Below are positions 1 to 8,009 of a stretch of DNA of 64,000 nucleotides, piece by piece. Position 1 is the stretch's first letter. Each line of letters starts with the position of its first letter. Source of the stretch: Massilia horti (GTDB lineage Bacteria; Pseudomonadota; Gammaproteobacteria; Burkholderiales; Burkholderiaceae_D); the NCBI RefSeq assembly GCF_004614195.1, contig NZ_SPUM01000026.1, positions 1-64,000 of the forward strand, given 5' to 3'. Below the pieces are notes generated by a model, which worked only from the letters and a program-made list of their open reading frames with translations, had not been told where the DNA came from and made no database searches. The translations under genes and the position numbers were made by a program.

Positions 1-79
1 ATGTTTCGGCGAGGCATAGTCACGCCTTCGACATGCGGTTGATTCACGTTACGAACGCAACGCGGGCATGGTCTCCGCA

Positions 80-667
80 TTACAACCCCAACTCGGCGAG
101 GATGGCGTCCTTCATCTGCTGCATCCCGGGGCTGGACAGCCGGCGCGGATGCGGCGCATCGATCTCGAAGATGGCCTGGATCGTGGCCGGGCGCGGCGAC
201 AGCACGTACACGCGGTCGGCCAGGTAGCGGCGCTCGATCGCATGCATGCCGGCCGCGGTCTGCACGATCATCGGGAACACGGACGCCAGAAAAATCAGGA
301 AGACCGGCGAAGCGTTGCCGACCCCGGACCAGAGGATCGTCAGCGCAATCCAGGCGATCGGCGAGATTGGGCGCATGATCTGGAACAGCGGGCTCAGTGC
401 CCGATACACGGCATCCACGCGCCCCATCCAAAGGCCGAGCGGCACGGCCAGCGCGACTGCCAGCGAAAAGCCGATCGCAACCCGCAGCAGCGATGCACTG
501 ATGTGCTCCCACAAGGTGCCGTTGGCGGCCAGTTCGAATGCGCCCGTGGCCACCTGGGCGGGAGTCGGGAAGATCACGCTTTCGGTGTGAAGCACAACGA
601 TCCACCACGCGGCGACCACCAGCGCGATCAGGGTCAGGGCGGGCAAGATGTTCTTCAGTTTGTTCAC
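80..667 (-). pseudogene. Chimeric ABC transporter gene: permease N-terminus fused to ATPase C-terminus
   Basis: The 195-residue product starts as an SsuC/NrtB/TauC-type inner-membrane permease: a first membrane helix at about residues 8-26, then FPTPAQV and the loop that normally precedes the transmembrane domain, up to about residue 148. From about residue 150 it instead reads ADRVYVLSPRPATI and ends like the C-terminus of the partner ATPase of the SsuB/NrtD family. The missing part would be the EAA-loop end of the permease plus Walker A, signature and Walker B of the ATPase, roughly 1 kb or more. The junction is near base 220 and is in frame. GTG start at 667, whose GTGA overlaps the stop of the cupredoxin gene. 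Neither half can work as a transporter subunit; family identity is clear, function is not expected. It could be a true deletion or an assembly collapse. Confidence 0.8.
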
Positions 668-1131
668 TGTGTCTCGGGTCCCCTGATCGGCAGGTGGCGC
701 ATGGCGTGCACGAACGCGTCCAGGCGCCAGCGCAGGCGATCAATGCCCGGATCGGGCAGCGGCAACACGCGCACCGTCATCTGGCCGCTCGCGTGCGCGC
801 TGCATGCGAACTGGTAGTCGGCCGCCTGCTCGAACGGCAGACGGAAATCCTGGCCCGGCATCACCAGCACCGGGCCGAACACCTGGGGCACGCTGTCGCG
901 GTTGCGCAGCAGGAGCACGTCACGCACCCCGAGCGTGAGGCGTATCTCGGACGGCAGGAAATCCACCTGCTCGCCCTGCATGCGGCGTGCATGGGTGCCT
1001 GGCGGGATTTCGAACAGCTGCTCGCGGCTGGCATGGCCGAACGGCGCGAACGCGCCATACAGCAGTGCCGCCAGCACGCTGGCGAAAATCGTCCAATGCG
1101 GCCAGTAGCGGCGCAATGAAGCGCGGCTCAA
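664..1131 (-). CDS. Membrane-anchored cupredoxin-like protein
   Basis: A 155-residue protein with one N-terminal membrane helix (about residues 14-31) and a beta-rich periplasmic domain (about 55-125). The sequence FACSAHASGQM holds Cys110, His113 and Met118, the same C-x2-H-x4-M spacing as the copper site of plastocyanin. The first His ligand expected in the VPxV loop near residue 83 is Gln here (SVPQVFGP), so a classical type-1 site may be incomplete. It sits between a SCO1 gene and an ABC permease, with an ATGA overlap upstream and GTGA overlap downstream, so it is translated as part of that operon. Role in copper binding or delivery is inferred from fold and neighbours. Its resemblance to the CuA domain of oxidase subunit II is only general. 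Confidence 0.65.
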   Translation of the reverse strand: MSRASLRRYWPHWTIFASVLAALLYGAFAPFGHASREQLFEIPPGTHARRMQGEQVDFLPSEIRLTLGVRDVLLLRNRDSVPQVFGPVLVMPGQDFRLPFEQAADYQFACSAHASGQMTVRVLPLPDPGIDRLRWRLDAFVHAMRHLPIRGPETQ

Positions 1132-1727
1132 GCGCCCTCCTCCAGCAGCACGCGCGCGTCGTGCGCGATGTCGGCGGCCGGGCGGCCGAACGGCATCAGC
1201 GCGCGTAGTATGCCCTTGGGGTCGATGAAGTACAGGTAGGACGAGTGGTCGATCCCGTAGCCGCCGTTTGCCATCGGCACCCGGGTGGCGGTGATGCCGA
1301 ATGCCTTCATCACCGCGCCGACCTGCTGCCCGTTGCCGGTGAGCCCGACGAAGGCCGGATCGAAGTGCGGCAGCCAGGCGGCGAGACGGGCATTGTCATC
1401 GCGCGCCGGGTCGACCGTGACGAACACCACCTGCACGCGCGCGGCCTGGCTTTTCATCAGCGCGCGCGCCTGCGCCAGCGTGGCAAGCAGGGTGGGGCAA
1501 ATGGCAGGACAGTGCGTGTAGCCGAATTCGAGGATCACGACCTTGCCGCGGTAGTCGGCGAGGCGGAACGGCTTGCCGCTTGACGTGACGAGGGCCAGCT
1601 CCGGCGCCGGGCGCGGCGGCTCGAACACGCCGGATTTCAGGTCGGCGGCATGCGCGCTTGACGCGAGCTGCAGGGACAAAAACAAGGATAGCAACAGGGA
1701 TGGGGCGCGCTTGATCATCATGTTCAT
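1128..1727 (-). CDS. SCO1/SenC family copper chaperone
   Basis: A 199-residue thioredoxin-fold protein exported by a Sec signal (about residues 1-28, cleavage after AHA). The CPAIC motif gives Cys73 and Cys77, and His161 lies in the GIDHSS segment, which together form the copper site of the SCO family that loads the CuA centre of cytochrome c oxidase. The start at 1727 is chosen because its ATGA overlaps the stop of the upstream binding-protein gene and because a good signal peptide follows at once. Its own stop overlaps the start of the cupredoxin-like gene. Being inside an ABC transporter operon rather than beside cox genes is unusual and suggests a link between the imported solute and copper handling. 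Confidence 0.9.
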   Translation of the reverse strand: MNMMIKRAPSLLLSLFLSLQLASSAHAADLKSGVFEPPRPAPELALVTSSGKPFRLADYRGKVVILEFGYTHCPAICPTLLATLAQARALMKSQAARVQVVFVTVDPARDDNARLAAWLPHFDPAFVGLTGNGQQVGAVMKAFGITATRVPMANGGYGIDHSSYLYFIDPKGILRALMPFGRPAADIAHDARVLLEEGA

Positions 1728-2750
1728 AGCGCGATCTCTATCTTCCCCAGGGCCTTGACGAAACTCTCGTCGACATAGCGCTCGTAGGCGATCGGGCGCC
1801 GGATCGTGCGCGCCTGGAGCGACAGTTGCATCAGCTCGTCGAACTCGGTGCGCAGCATGCGCAGGTCGCCATAGGTGACGCGGTCGTACGGGTTGTTCAT
1901 CACGAATCGCAGGATATTCGGGTCCTGGTTGAAGTAGCTGCGGCCAGATGCGATGCGGATCGCCTTTTCGCGGTTGGCCTTGGCGGTGTCGAGCCAGCTG
2001 CCGGCGGCCTGCACGTAGTCGACCAGGTTCTGCACCACCGGGCGCTGGTCGCGGATCAGGTCTTCGCGCACGGTGAGCACGCAGCAGATGTACTTGCGCC
2101 ACTCGTCGCGGGTGAGCGCGAGCGGGCGCGCGTAGCCGGCGCTCTGGGCGGCGGCGCCGAACGGCTCGCCAGTGCAGTAAGCGTCGATCGCCTTAGCGTA
2201 CAGCGCGGCCGGCATGTCCGGTGGCGGCATCTCGACGATCTCGAGGTCGCGCACGCTCATGCCTTCACGTGCGAGCATTTTGCGCAGGAACAGGTAGTCG
2301 ACCGCGAAACGGCTCGGGATCGCGACGCGCCGCCCCTGAAGCTGGGCGAAGCGGCGATAAGGCGAATCGGTGTGCACCATGATCACCGCGCCGGAGCGAT
2401 GTCCAAGCGAGACGATCTTGAGGGGGATGCGGCTGTCCACCAGGTCCATCACCAGCGGCGCGAGCCTGTATGCGGCCGCGATCCGGCCGGTCATCAGGGA
2501 TTCCTTGATCTCGGCCCAGCCGCTGAACTTGATGAAGTCGAAGGCGGCGGGCCGCGCTGCCGCCGGCCGCCTTTGCTGCCGCGCAGGTGACGGGCAGGGT
2601 CAGGTTGCAGGTCACCGGCAGGCCGCCGACGGCCAAATTGGTTCCCGCGCGCGCCGGCGCCGGCAACGCGAACGGCAAGGCCGCTGCGGCTGCGCGCTTG
2701 AGCAGGTGCCTGCGGCCCAGGCCGGCGGCGGGCGGATCGTCAGGAATCAT
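1724..2750 (-). pseudogene. ABC transporter substrate-binding protein (NrtA/SsuA type), frameshifted
   Basis: The first part (from ATG 2750) has a twin-arginine-type leader RRHLLKRA, a hydrophobic stretch to ALPAPARA, and the family opening VGGLPVTCNLTLPVTC. The frame is then lost in a GC-rich run at about 2545-2570. The second part continues in another frame with FDFIKFSGWAEIKE, SLGHRSGAVIM, PSRFAVDYLFLRKML and CTGEPFGAAAQ, which are typical of nitrate/taurine-type periplasmic binding proteins, to the stop at 1724. Joined, the protein would be about 340 residues, normal for the family. A single indel explains everything seen. The 3' end overlaps the SCO1 start (ATGA). The true ligand cannot be told from sequence; these proteins bind nitrate, sulfonates, pyrimidine precursors or unknown anions. 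Confidence 0.8.
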
Positions 2751-2945
2751 GGGGTCGGTGTCAGGCTGCTGGAAAGCTTCCAGATTGTAGCAGCAGCTTG
2801 CTGACCACCGTCACTTTCTATTGCCTTTGCCCAAGTGGCGCGGCCTCGCCGGACCAGCGGGCAGCGCCTGCCGGCAGGCAAGCGCACTTGGCCCGACCGT
2901 TCGCGCCGCCCAAAGGGCAGTTCGGGGAGAGGTCGCCCGGGGCCG

Positions 2946-3704
2946 CTAGCGCTTCCAACCGCGCTGCCTTGCGGCACGCTCGGCATCCACGCTGAGCGCA
3001 GCGCCCTGGATGCGCTCGCCGATCGCCGCCAGCACCGAGGGTGGCGTCACGCTGTAGGCCTCGCGTTGTGCCCCCGAATTGCCCACCTTGCCCTCCGCTA
3101 GCACCGGAATAGTCCACTGCCCGCCCTTCATGCAGGCCAGGCCCGCGGACGTGCCGACCGCGAAACTGCGGCAATAGTTGCCGTCCTTGGCGGCGAAGCT
3201 GATCCCGATCCTGATCTTCGAACCGGCCGTGCCAATGCTGGCCATTTGCTGCGACAGCGCGGTGGCCAGCTTGCCCTGCGCGAGCAACGCGCCATCCTTG
3301 CCCGCTGCTGCCAGCGCCTGATTGTCGTCCTGCAGGGTCCAGTAGCCGAACACGCCGGCCAGCACGCCGGTCACGAGCGCAGCCGCCAGCGCGGCCCAGC
3401 GGGTCCACGGCAGGTGTGGCCTGTCGCGTACCTGCAATTGCTGGTGGCGTGCGGCACGTACCGCGTTCAAGTGGACAACCTTGCCGCTGGTGGTGTCCGG
3501 ATATACGCGCGGCGGCACGGATTCGTTGACGATGTGTGCGAACGCGGTCGACACACGCGCGCGCATCGCGCGCATCGCCTTGTGCTGGGCCACGCGCGCC
3601 GCCAGCGCCGGGTCCTGGCGGATGGCCCGCTCGACCTGGCTGCGTACCGGCTCGCCCAGCTCGCCGTCGGCGTACGCCATCAGGATTTCATCGGTAAATT
3701 TCAT
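2946..3704 (-). CDS. Anti-sigma factor, membrane-anchored
   Basis: A 252-residue protein beginning MKFTDEILMAYADGEL, the usual opening of an anti-sigma N-terminal domain (zinc-finger-like but without clear HxxxCxxC ligands here), with one membrane helix at about residues 101-123 and a C-terminal periplasmic domain of about 130 residues containing two Cys (CRSFAVG and LACMKGG). The start at 3704 is supported by an ATGA overlap with the stop of a short upstream reading frame that looks like the tail of an ECF sigma factor. The longer frame reaching 3950 is not needed. With the sigma partner apparently broken, this anti-sigma factor may be an orphan. Function as a sigma inhibitor is inferred from domain order only. 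Confidence 0.75.
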   Translation of the reverse strand: MKFTDEILMAYADGELGEPVRSQVERAIRQDPALAARVAQHKAMRAMRARVSTAFAHIVNESVPPRVYPDTTSGKVVHLNAVRAARHQQLQVRDRPHLPWTRWAALAAALVTGVLAGVFGYWTLQDDNQALAAAGKDGALLAQGKLATALSQQMASIGTAGSKIRIGISFAAKDGNYCRSFAVGTSAGLACMKGGQWTIPVLAEGKVGNSGAQREAYSVTPPSVLAAIGERIQGAALSVDAERAARQRGWKR

Positions 3705-3925
3705 GATACGGTCCTCGCTTGATCGGACATCCATCGCTGCGGGGCTGCGCGCTTTCGCGCGAGCCGGCCGGTCAAGGTCCCCACCGGAAGGTCGCCCAAC
3801 AAAGCGCCGCAGGCGCGGCAGCAGCTTGGTTGACCCCGGTGTGCGGCGATGCAGTCCCAGGTCATCGATAAACGCTGCGCGGCCAGGAAGCGCTCCCTGC
3901 CGTGCTCGTTTAAACCGGCAAGCAA
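3701..3925 (-). pseudogene. Possible remnant of an ECF sigma factor C-terminus
   Basis: The last about 35 residues of this frame contain LPVGTLTGRLARKRAA, close to the region 4.2 helix-turn-helix pattern (V)PVGTVxSRLARARxxL of ECF sigma factors. Its stop overlaps the start of the anti-sigma gene (ATGA), the usual arrangement for such pairs. Upstream of that segment no region 2 motif can be read in any one frame, so the gene appears badly decayed or truncated. Chance similarity is possible because the region is GC-rich. Confidence 0.4.
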
Positions 3926-4239
3926 ATCTCCGAATACTCCATATTATCATCCGACCATGGAGCTACGGCGTTGCAATCTCTTGCTGTGCATACTGCTTCC
4001 GCCCCCCGGCCTGCCGCACGGACAGCGCGATCCGGCCGGCCTCCCACGGCGCATGCTGGGATCATCCGGACTCATCGTCGGGCACGGCCGCGTTGGCCGC
4101 CGTCGCGCCATCCGGCGCGACTGTGGTGCTCGAACAACGGCTGGGCGAACTGGACAGGGTGCCGGCCGCGCTTGCGGGCAGCGGCATCAAGCGGACACGG
4201 CGAACGGACCGGGTCGGCAACGGATTGAGGAGACGGATT
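3926..4239. other. Spacer with no supported gene
   Basis: On plus, a start at 3957 opens MELRRCNLLLCILLPP, a leader-like stretch, but the frame then becomes Arg/Gly-rich and non-protein-like. Another plus frame reads SSGTAALAAVAPSGATVV, as if a small exported protein had suffered frameshifts. No family could be recognised and no second line of support exists. Confidence 0.3.
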
Positions 4240-4860
4240 TCAGGATGTGATCAGCCCATGCTCGTCGAGCACGTCATGCAGGAGCTCAAGGCGGATCACC
4301 GGATTGTCCAGCATCAGCATGTTGTGCTTTTGCTGGTTGGGTAAGGGCAGCAATTCGCACCAGCGGTTGGCGACCCATCCGCAATCGTCCAGGCGAAACG
4401 GCGGCTGCACCGGCCAGCGCTGCTGCGGCACGTCGTGCAGCGACGCGAGCACGCGCTCGAGGGCATCGGAGGCGCCGTGCAAGTCCGATGGAATGCGGAT
4501 GTCATGGTCATCTTCGATCAGTTCGACATCGGCCATCCACAGGCCGTTGACGCGGCGCTCGGCCGATTGAAGCTGGAAGCGCCGCCCGCCGCGGCACACG
4601 ACCTGCAGCAGCCCCGGCGAAGCGGCGGTCGTGTCCTGGACCGACGCCAGCGTGCCGGCCGCAACGAAACGCTCGCGCGGTCCGCGCGCCGCGCGCACTT
4701 CCTGACCTTGCGTGAGCAGCACCACGCCGAACGGCGTGTCCTCGGTCAGGCAGCGGCTAATCATGTCGAGGTAGCGCGCCTCAAAAATCTGCAGCGGGAG
4801 TACACCGTCCGGAAACAGTACCGTGCCAAGCGGAAACAGCGGAATCGAGATCGTGGCCAT
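4240..4860 (-). CDS. LON peptidase substrate-binding-domain protein
   Basis: A 206-residue cytosolic protein made almost only of the LON N-terminal (LAN/PUA-like) domain: IPLFPLGTVLFPDGVLPLQIFEARYLDM at the N-terminus is split here as a hydrophobic strand followed by the conserved PLxIFExRY element, then GVVLL and later a helical part with RLELLHDVLDE near the end. There is no AAA ATPase or Ser/Lys peptidase domain, so it is the small stand-alone family (YcaR-like), not protease Lon. Role is unknown; a substrate or partner-binding role is assumed. No strong Shine-Dalgarno is visible before 4860. It stands alone, not in an operon. Confidence 0.85.
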   Translation of the reverse strand: MATISIPLFPLGTVLFPDGVLPLQIFEARYLDMISRCLTEDTPFGVVLLTQGQEVRAARGPRERFVAAGTLASVQDTTAASPGLLQVVCRGGRRFQLQSAERRVNGLWMADVELIEDDHDIRIPSDLHGASDALERVLASLHDVPQQRWPVQPPFRLDDCGWVANRWCELLPLPNQQKHNMLMLDNPVIRLELLHDVLDEHGLITS

Positions 4861-4963
4861 GCGTCCATGATGACAGAATCATGCCGCCACCCGGAGCACG
4901 ATTGCCGCCACCGGCCGCGCCAACGACGCCCTGCCTGCGCCGCCCCGCACGCCGTGGCGCGCC

Positions 4964-5323
4964 TCACCTGGCCGCGTACTCGCGTATGCCCGGATCACAG
5001 ACAAACACCCGCACGCCAGAGCTGGTCGTGCCCGCGTCGCGCCCGTTCACTTCCCCGCAGTTCCCGCCTTTCTCGGCGTCGTAGAACAGCTGATGGACAT
5101 CGAGGCCCGAGGGCTCGTCGACGCCGATCGCGACTTGTCCCAGCCGTTCATCCAGAGCATGCCGCCATGCCTGCCCGGCCGGGCCGACGACGTCACGATG
5201 CAGGTCCTGCGAAACGTAAAAATGGGCCGCGAGCAACGCACATGCGATCAATACCACCCGCTTGGTCCGGCTGCTTGCCACCACCGCCTTCTGACCTGGT
5301 CCTTGCGATATCGGCAGATCCAT
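4964..5323 (-). CDS. Small membrane protein of unknown function
   Basis: A 119-residue protein with a basic N-terminus, one membrane helix at about residues 22-37 and a soluble tail with two Cys (89 and 109) in GNCGEVNGRD and VFVCDPG. The CGEVN pattern recalls a group of small exported proteins whose conserved core reads VCGxVNxKN, but the family is not named with confidence. The start at 5323 is preferred over the ATG at 5335 because GGAGG lies five to six bases before it. It faces the same way as the LON-domain gene but is 103 bases upstream of it, so co-transcription is possible. Confidence 0.6.
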   Translation of the reverse strand: MDLPISQGPGQKAVVASSRTKRVVLIACALLAAHFYVSQDLHRDVVGPAGQAWRHALDERLGQVAIGVDEPSGLDVHQLFYDAEKGGNCGEVNGRDAGTTSSGVRVFVCDPGIREYAAR

Positions 5324-5352
5324 GCACACCTCCATGAGCGACAGTCGGAATA

Positions 5353-5422
5353 CTGCGTCGGCTTAACTGCGTCGGCTTAACTGCGTCAGATTAACTGCGT
5401 CGGATTCACTGCGTCGCCACTG
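5353..5422. repeat. Tandem 14-bp repeat, about 4 to 5 copies
   Basis: The unit CTGCGTCGGCTTAA occurs exactly twice (5353-5366, 5367-5380). Two diverged copies follow (5381-5394 with CAGATTAA, 5395-5408 with CGGATTCA) and then a partial one (5409-5422). It lies in the 114-bp gap between two minus-strand genes, just upstream of the small membrane protein. No coding role is seen. Confidence 0.85.
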
Positions 5423-5437
5423 CCTCGGATTGCTGGC

Positions 5438-6535
5438 CTATCCCTTCACCCCGAGCCGGCGCAACATGCCACGCGCCAGTTGCACCCACCTTGCGTCCCC
5501 GCGCCGTTCATCGAACAGCCACCATTTGGCGCGCCGGCCGTAGCCGCGCCAGGCGATATTGACGAACAGGCCCAGGTTCAGCAGCAGCGCCAGACGCGAC
5601 CGGTAAATCACCAGCCGGTCAAAGTCGCGCTGCTGGCCCAGCAGGCGGTACTTGTATTCGTAGCGGCCCCAGAGAAAGTGATATTCGCGCGCGCCGCGGG
5701 CGATTGCATCGCAGATGCTCAGGTAACAGCACACCTTGCCGACGCGGTAATCGTCATAGACGGGATCATGCGCCACGACATGCATGAAAAAATTGCCGCC
5801 CACCTCGCTGCAGATCACGCCCGCACACACGCGGCCATCGATGCGCGCCACCAGCACCACCCCGCACTCCTTGACCAGCCGGAACAGCTGGCGGGTCTTT
5901 TCGCCGGTATGCGTCGATGCCTGGTTCTTGCTCGCGATCCGGGCGCTGGACAGCGCGACGATCGCGGACACATCCTGCTCGCTGATGTCGTCGGTGGCAT
6001 GAAAGGTATACCGAAAATCAGGGAAATCGGTCGCGATCCGCTTCTGGTATCGCTTCAGGCTGGCGCGCATGTTCTTGCCCAGCGAAGCAAAATAGGCCTC
6101 GGCGCTTGGCGGCAGGTCGAGGACGATGTCCTCGAGGCAGTTAAAGCGCTGGAACGGGAACGGCAGGCGCACGATCGCCGACCTGACCGCCGGAAAGGTA
6201 ATCACCGCCGCGCTGCGGTAGGTCGTGAACACGGCGCGGGCAAACCGGGCGACATCGGGCGGGCGCAGCGCGAGGGCGCCGCTCAGCACCTCGACCGTGC
6301 CGCCATGCTGCCAGAACAGCACCACCGCCGTCACCTGCCCCGCCTGACGGCACACGCAGGCCCGCACCTGGTCCGCCAGGCCCAGGCTGCGCACGTGTGC
6401 CAGCGACGCGAACACGTTCTTGTACAGGCGCACGAGCTCATGCTCGACGAAGGCCGGCAACGGCGCCTCGTGGATGCGGTAGACCGGTTCCGCGCTTGCC
6501 GCAGCAAGCTCTTGTACCGCCAGGTCGCCGCTCAT
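5438..6535 (-). CDS. GNAT/FemAB-like acyltransferase (paralogue A)
   Basis: A 365-residue protein with two tandem GNAT-like halves, as in the FemAB/CelD-type family often found in exopolysaccharide clusters. The central part carries LGKNMRASLKRYQKR, then SSARIASKNQ and AGVICSEVGGNFFMHVVAHDP, the acyl-CoA-binding half, followed by a hydrophobic C-terminal stretch YRSRLALLLNLGLFV. It is likely cytosolic or peripheral and may transfer an acyl or amino-acyl group to a sugar or lipid precursor; donor and acceptor are unknown. ATG at 6535 overlaps the stop of the next upstream paralogue (ATGA), so the pair is one transcript. The neighbouring divergent sugar operon supports a polysaccharide-modifying role. 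Confidence 0.75.
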   Translation of the reverse strand: MSGDLAVQELAAASAEPVYRIHEAPLPAFVEHELVRLYKNVFASLAHVRSLGLADQVRACVCRQAGQVTAVVLFWQHGGTVEVLSGALALRPPDVARFARAVFTTYRSAAVITFPAVRSAIVRLPFPFQRFNCLEDIVLDLPPSAEAYFASLGKNMRASLKRYQKRIATDFPDFRYTFHATDDISEQDVSAIVALSSARIASKNQASTHTGEKTRQLFRLVKECGVVLVARIDGRVCAGVICSEVGGNFFMHVVAHDPVYDDYRVGKVCCYLSICDAIARGAREYHFLWGRYEYKYRLLGQQRDFDRLVIYRSRLALLLNLGLFVNIAWRGYGRRAKWWLFDERRGDARWVQLARGMLRRLGVKG

Positions 6536-7704
6536 TTGCGCTGCGCGGCGGCGCCGCGGGTCGAGCGTTTAACGGTGCGCGCGAGCGCCAGGCAGCGGGC
6601 GGCGAACCGGCCACCCGCACTGTCCGTATGGGCCATGCGGGAAAGGTCCTCGCGCATGTGCCGCAACCAGCGCCGCGCCGCCCCCTGGCCGACCCGCGCC
6701 AGGCAGAGGAGGAATACCAGCCGCGAGCGGTAGATGTCCACGCTGTCGAAATACTTGGGCAAGGCACGAAACCGCGCCTTGTGCTCCCGCCCTCCCCCCA
6801 TCAGGTAACATTCGCGCCCGCCACGCTCGATGCAATGGCAGGTGGCCAGGAACTGCACCAGGTTCCCGAGCATGTATTTGTCGTAATCGGGGTCGTGCGC
6901 AATGAGGTGCATGAAGTAGCGCTGGCCGACGCGGTAAAAGACATTCCCGGCCCGGACCGTGCCGCCGACGCTGAGCACCCCAACAAATCCATACGCATGA
7001 ACCAGCTGCAGGATTCTGGAGACATCCTCCTCGTGCAGGTAAGCGTCGCGCTGCTTGGCCGCGGTCCGCGCACCGGCCAGCGCAATAATCCGGCGCAGCT
7101 GCTGTTCGCTCACCGCATCGCCGGCCAGCACCTCGAATCGGTAATCGGGGTGGTCGCGCCTGAGTTTGCGTTCGCCCGCCTGGATGCGCGTCCACAGCGC
7201 TTCGCTGATAGCGGCGGCATATTCTTGGCGCGAATGCGGCAGCGTCAGCAGGTTTTCTTCCAGCACCGGGCAAGCCTGGAACGGGAACGGAAAGTTCGTG
7301 AGTCGGGCATCGATCGCATAAAACGCGATGCGCCGCGCCGCCGGGTATATGTTGAAAATCACCTGCGAAAAGCGCAGCAGCTCCGCCTGCGACAGGGCGA
7401 TTTGCTGGTTCAGGACCCGGACCACGCCGCGCTCGAGGCGAAACAGGATGAGCGAAACGACCGTGCCGCGCAAGCGCGCCACATAGGTGCTCGCGTCGTT
7501 CGCCTCGCCATAGATATGGAAACGCGTCAGCGTGCAATAAATCGATTGGTACAGCCTATCCAGCTCGGCGGCGGCGAACTGCGGGATGTCGGCTTCGTAA
7601 ATCCTGACCTCCAGCCCTTGTTCGGCTTCATCATGGCTTACCGCCAACCGGACCTGGGAAATTTCCGCCAGATGATTCAGCCCTGCGTTTTCTGCCACGT
7701 TCAT
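6532..7704 (-). CDS. GNAT/FemAB-like acyltransferase (paralogue B)
   Basis: A 390-residue relative of the downstream gene: both share the LDRLYxSIY/LVRLYKNVF opening, the RLPFPFQ/NFPFPFQ segment, AHDPxYDxY, and the C-terminal YRSRL motif. The start at 7704 is preferred over ATG 7719 because GGAG sits six bases before it. First gene of a two-gene minus-strand unit, divergent from the exopolysaccharide operon with 305 bases between. Two adjacent diverged copies suggest an old duplication with separate acceptors. Catalytic residues cannot be assigned by eye. Confidence 0.75.
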   Translation of the reverse strand: MNVAENAGLNHLAEISQVRLAVSHDEAEQGLEVRIYEADIPQFAAAELDRLYQSIYCTLTRFHIYGEANDASTYVARLRGTVVSLILFRLERGVVRVLNQQIALSQAELLRFSQVIFNIYPAARRIAFYAIDARLTNFPFPFQACPVLEENLLTLPHSRQEYAAAISEALWTRIQAGERKLRRDHPDYRFEVLAGDAVSEQQLRRIIALAGARTAAKQRDAYLHEEDVSRILQLVHAYGFVGVLSVGGTVRAGNVFYRVGQRYFMHLIAHDPDYDKYMLGNLVQFLATCHCIERGGRECYLMGGGREHKARFRALPKYFDSVDIYRSRLVFLLCLARVGQGAARRWLRHMREDLSRMAHTDSAGGRFAARCLALARTVKRSTRGAAAQRK

Positions 7705-8009
7705 TTTTATCTCCGGCAATACGCCAAGTGCGAACCCAATCCCTTGGAACAGCTACCGATCATACGGACCGCAGGGGAAAGCGCGACTGCGCAAACTCAA
7801 GAATATTCTGCTCCGATTTCCTTTCTGAATTGAAATAACTGGCGCCGCCAAATTCATTGCAAACGTGAATCGCACACGGAATCGGCACGGTTGAGCTTTC
7901 GCAAAGTGTAATTTTGTTGACCGAGCGACCATTCCAAAGGCGGCAGAAAAAAACGTTCATCGGAAGAATTGCTCCGATTAATTTTTTTAACTGAACCATA
8001 TCGCCCAAC

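Noticed and set aside
3957..4250. Plus-strand frame with a leader-like start
   Set aside because: Only about 20 residues look like a signal; the rest is Arg/Gly-rich. No start site or relative could be supported.
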